NCBI GenBank assembly: GCA_919902505.1
Contig: CAKKRE010000021.1
Location: 43,674 to 107,673, forward strand
Reading direction: 5' to 3'
Source of the DNA: Nitrospiraceae bacterium
Lineage (GTDB): Bacteria > Nitrospirota > Nitrospiria > Nitrospirales > Nitrospiraceae
Length of the DNA stretch: 64,000 nt
Shown: one piece after another, positions 61,938 through 64,000 of the stretch
Layout: each line of letters begins with the position of its first letter
Numbering within the stretch: the first letter of the stretch is position 1
The notes under the pieces: model-generated
What the model was told of the DNA's origin: nothing
Seen by the model: only the letters and a program-made list of their open reading frames with translations
Databases searched by the model: none
Program-made: the position numbers and the translations under genes

Positions 61938-62837
61938 TCATGGCAACAGCACGCTACCCTTCGCCACACCGAATGACGGACCGGTATGGGGCCCGTCGAG
62001 GAGGACGCTCCCCATGGTCACGCTCGATGACGAACCGGTTGACGGCCCATGGCGAAACACGCTGCCTTTCGCAACCGCCGACGAGGACTGCGCAGGTGTC
62101 ACAGTCACTGTTACGGGTCCACTGGTCGCCGTGCCGCCGAGCGTGTCAATTGAGAAGGTATAGGCTTGCAGTGGCGCAGAAGCCGGGACCGTCACCGTCA
62201 TCGTGATCTCCTGCGGATTATTCCCCTGCACCACCGTGGCCGTGAGATTGGACGGAGCAAACGTGATGGCAGGGGTATTCCCCAAATTAAATCCCCCGAC
62301 CACGAGCTGAACGGTACTCCCTTGCGGGACCCTATTGGGCGTGACGCTCGCAATGACGGGTGGAATCAGCACGGTGAACGCCAGGGAACTGGTGGCGGTC
62401 CCATTCGTATTGGTCACCGTGACAGGACCCGTAGATGCGCCAACCGGCACGTTCACGACCAGACTCGTCCCCGTTGCCGAAAGGACGGTGCCTGCGACAC
62501 CGTTGAACGACACCTGATTGCTCGAAGGCGGAGCAGTAAAGCCGAAGCCTTGAATGGTCACAGCTATGTTCACACGTGCGCTGCCGGGTGCGACGGCAAA
62601 CATCCCCACTCCGCCGCCGCTCGTCGTGAATCGTTGAATGCCGAGGAGGTTGCCGACCTCATCGTAGGTGTAGACTGCAACCTGTCCTTGTCCATCGATC
62701 ACTCCTGCCAGCCGACCCAGCTCATCGTAGAAATATTGGGCGGTGTCGGCAGGTAAAGCCGTCGGCATCAAAAGACTCGCGCAGAGCAGAGTCATCAGGC
62801 CAAATCTCGCTACACTATATGAAGGGAACCTGTTCAT
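61938..62837 (-). CDS. short RHS/YD-repeat protein with IPT/TIG domains
   Basis: 299 residues. After a signal peptide come two YD-type repeats (YFYDELGRLAGVIDGQGQ and YTYDEVGNLLGI), then two IPT/TIG Ig-like domains (residues ~80-245). The tail has three imperfect units based on AVAKGSVFRHGP, VTMGSVLLDGP and GVAKGSVLLP. It looks like the head of a much larger RHS protein. Its ATG overlaps the stop of a transposase remnant, whose ribosome site may drive it. Confidence 0.7.
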   Translation of the reverse strand: MNRFPSYSVARFGLMTLLCASLLMPTALPADTAQYFYDELGRLAGVIDGQGQVAVYTYDEVGNLLGIQRFTTSGGGVGMFAVAPGSARVNIAVTIQGFGFTAPPSSNQVSFNGVAGTVLSATGTSLVVNVPVGASTGPVTVTNTNGTATSSLAFTVLIPPVIASVTPNRVPQGSTVQLVVGGFNLGNTPAITFAPSNLTATVVQGNNPQEITMTVTVPASAPLQAYTFSIDTLGGTATSGPVTVTVTPAQSSSAVAKGSVFRHGPSTGSSSSVTMGSVLLDGPHTGPSFGVAKGSVLLP

Positions 62838-62893
62838 TCGACAGACCTCAACACGCCCACCTTGGTCTTGATGATCTTCTGTTCCGTCGTCAT
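62834..62893 (-). mobile_element. transposase remnant acting as leader peptide (IS481-like N-terminus)
   Basis: A 19-codon frame, MTTEQKIIKTKVGVLRSVE, is preceded by GGAAGGAG and ends in TGA overlapping the next ATG. The first ~15 residues match, from memory, the N-terminus of IS481-type helix-turn-helix transposases. The rest of the gene is missing. AACTTAATCTGACAG about 40 bp upstream may be the IS end. Confidence 0.5.
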
Positions 62894-62954
62894 GGTCCTC
62901 ACTCCTTCCGTGAAGGCGAGGACTCTACCGGACTGTCAGATTAAGTTCTAGCTT

Positions 62955-63281
62955 TTACAGATTAAACACGAACAGAAACCATCCAGATGTCATTGCCGCT
63001 GCTAGCGTTGCTAAAATCACGATCAGCATTAGTTTGAAAAATCTCAGCTTCAACTCCTCAAGTTGTGTCCGGTCCGCTTGAGGGTCAAGTTCTCCAAGAG
63101 CTTCCTTCTTGGTTTCCGCATAGCGCAAGTAAATAACAACCAAGACCAGAGGGCCGGTCATGGTGACGTAGATAAATTTTTCGAGCGGGGATGCGCTATT
63201 CGCGCGAAGCACCAAGAGAATCGGCCCGAAAAATATGCTCAAGAGTGCAAGAAAGCCAATATAATTTGTTTTGGTTTCCAT
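62955..63281 (-). CDS. small membrane protein of unknown function
   Basis: 108 residues with helices at about residues 8-25, 36-53 and 83-104 and a charged cytoplasmic loop (RYAETKKEALGELDPQADRTQ). Base composition is more AT-rich than the genome, as for other cargo genes around RHS loci. An immunity-type role is possible but unsupported. Confidence 0.55.
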   Translation of the reverse strand: METKTNYIGFLALLSIFFGPILLVLRANSASPLEKFIYVTMTGPLVLVVIYLRYAETKKEALGELDPQADRTQLEELKLRFFKLMLIVILATLAAAMTSGWFLFVFNL

Positions 63282-63318
63282 ACAGACATCCCGACCTGCT
63301 CCCTTTTTGCAATTCTAC

Positions 63319-63942
63319 TTATGGTCGTCCGATGTTTCCTCCAAGGGCAGAACCAATCGCCGGTAGACCCACTTGAGGGGCGAGACCCAAACCTGCTCCT
63401 ATTGCGTTAGTGACCGCAATTGACAGTGTTTGGCCTGTTGCTGTTATAGCGCCAGCTAGTTGTGCCTGAATTGCAGTTTTAGCTGCTGCTCCCAATCCAC
63501 CTCCCACGGCGGCGCCGACGACCGAGCCTATATTGATTGGCTTGCGCCCAGATAATGTTTGCCCGATGAGGTTACTGAGCCCTGAAGTAATCACCCCGAA
63601 AGCGGCAGGAGGCAAAGGATATCCGACACTGGCAGCAGCACCGGCTAAGATACCGTTAGCGATACCAAAAGTGGTGAGGGTAGCAAACTTCGCGGAGAAA
63701 ACAGGAACCCCTTGAGCAATTGCACCTGTTGCAGCACCGACTCCACCAAATATTGCGCCAGCGATAAGAAAAGGAGGAACCTGCGCAATCTGACCCGATG
63801 GATCACGATAAGAAACAGGATCATTGAGCACGTAGGAGTATTGATTGAGAGTTTGAGAATTTGTTGGAATGGCTAACGCTGGGTCCTCCTGAATAAATCT
63901 GTGATGAAGCGAACTGAGGTATCGTGCCCGATAATAATACAA
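63319..63942 (-). CDS. RHS C-terminal fragment, apparently truncated upstream
   Basis: 208 codons. It begins at the RHS core end, YYYRARYLSSLHHRFIQEDP ... YVLNDPVSYRDPSG, followed by a ~150-residue Gly/Ala-rich hydrophobic C-terminal domain, the variable tip of RHS proteins. Upstream of TTG 63942 the frame stays open to the window edge, but the residues (QWVCATGS) no longer look like RHS sequence. An insertion-sequence end seems to cut it at about 63947, so it is probably a fragment rather than a full gene. Confidence 0.6.
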   Translation of the reverse strand: MYYYRARYLSSLHHRFIQEDPALAIPTNSQTLNQYSYVLNDPVSYRDPSGQIAQVPPFLIAGAIFGGVGAATGAIAQGVPVFSAKFATLTTFGIANGILAGAAASVGYPLPPAAFGVITSGLSNLIGQTLSGRKPINIGSVVGAAVGGGLGAAAKTAIQAQLAGAITATGQTLSIAVTNAIGAGLGLAPQVGLPAIGSALGGNIGRP

Positions 63943-63946
63943 ACCT

Positions 63947-64000
63947 GAGCCTGTTGCACAAACCCATTGACACCTAGGTAATACTATGCATAATAAGCGC
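63947..64000. mobile_element. possible end of an insertion sequence running off the window
   Basis: GAGCCTGTTGCACAAACCCA starts exactly where RHS similarity stops; GTTGCACAAA-like ends occur in several IS families. No transposase is visible in the 54 bp left. Tentative. Confidence 0.35.

Noticed and set aside
1-64000. CRISPR array, rRNA, tRNA or nitrite oxidoreductase genes
   Set aside because: No regularly spaced direct repeats, RNA gene landmarks or NXR-type sequences were found in the window.

Overview
The window looks like a piece of a Nitrospira-type chromosome (Nitrospirota), high in GC and almost entirely coded on the minus strand. The assignment rests on the density of c-type cytochromes, a Rieske/cytochrome b-c complex, sulfur-oxidation enzymes, many sigma-54 regulators, RHS/IPT proteins and several families of palindromic intergenic repeats. 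No rRNA, tRNA, CRISPR array or nitrite oxidoreductase gene was found.

Layout. 1-8.8 kb is a respiratory/sulfur block: a tri-haem cytochrome c (cut by the window edge), a sulfite dehydrogenase pair (molybdoenzyme plus di-haem cytochrome), OsmC, a TsdA-like thiosulfate dehydrogenase, small cytochromes c, and a Rieske plus b6-type cytochrome b fused to a cytochrome c. 9-14.5 kb carries OsmC, a tandem UspA protein, a membrane protein, alpha-glucan phosphorylase and a TreT-like trehalose synthase. 14.5-18.7 kb has a VIT-like protein and an Mla-type lipid transport operon (MlaE with a fused STAS-like domain, MlaF, MlaD, lipoprotein). 19-29.6 kb has envelope proteins, an ArnT-like glycosyltransferase, an RND pump with its adaptor, an outer-membrane protein and a TauE exporter. 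A sulfide:quinone oxidoreductase-like flavoprotein follows, then CHASE3, CopD-like, Cys-rich, outer-membrane, haemerythrin and Crp/Fnr genes.

36-51.5 kb is the most distinctive part. A 1646-residue multicopper oxidase is made of three degenerate repeats of one module. It is preceded by a near-consensus sigma-54 promoter, candidate enhancer palindromes and a structured leader. Next to it are a Cys-rich PAS sigma-54 activator, a lone receiver, a four-PAS histidine kinase and an NtrC-type regulator. Downstream are a copper-protein-like partner and two exported SUMF1/FGE-fold proteins that lack the catalytic cysteines. This reads as a regulated extracytoplasmic copper-oxidase system of unknown substrate; Mn(II) or another metal is a reasonable guess.

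51.7-64 kb holds a MacA/MacB-like pair without an ATPase, an AT-richer patch of small orphan genes and a decayed lipoprotein gene, a pyruvate dehydrogenase cluster (E1 alpha, E1 beta, E2, LipA), and a secreted Gly-rich/RHS region bordered by insertion-sequence remnants. At least six repeat families occupy the gaps. They often supply stop codons, and in one case sit in frame inside the RND pump gene.
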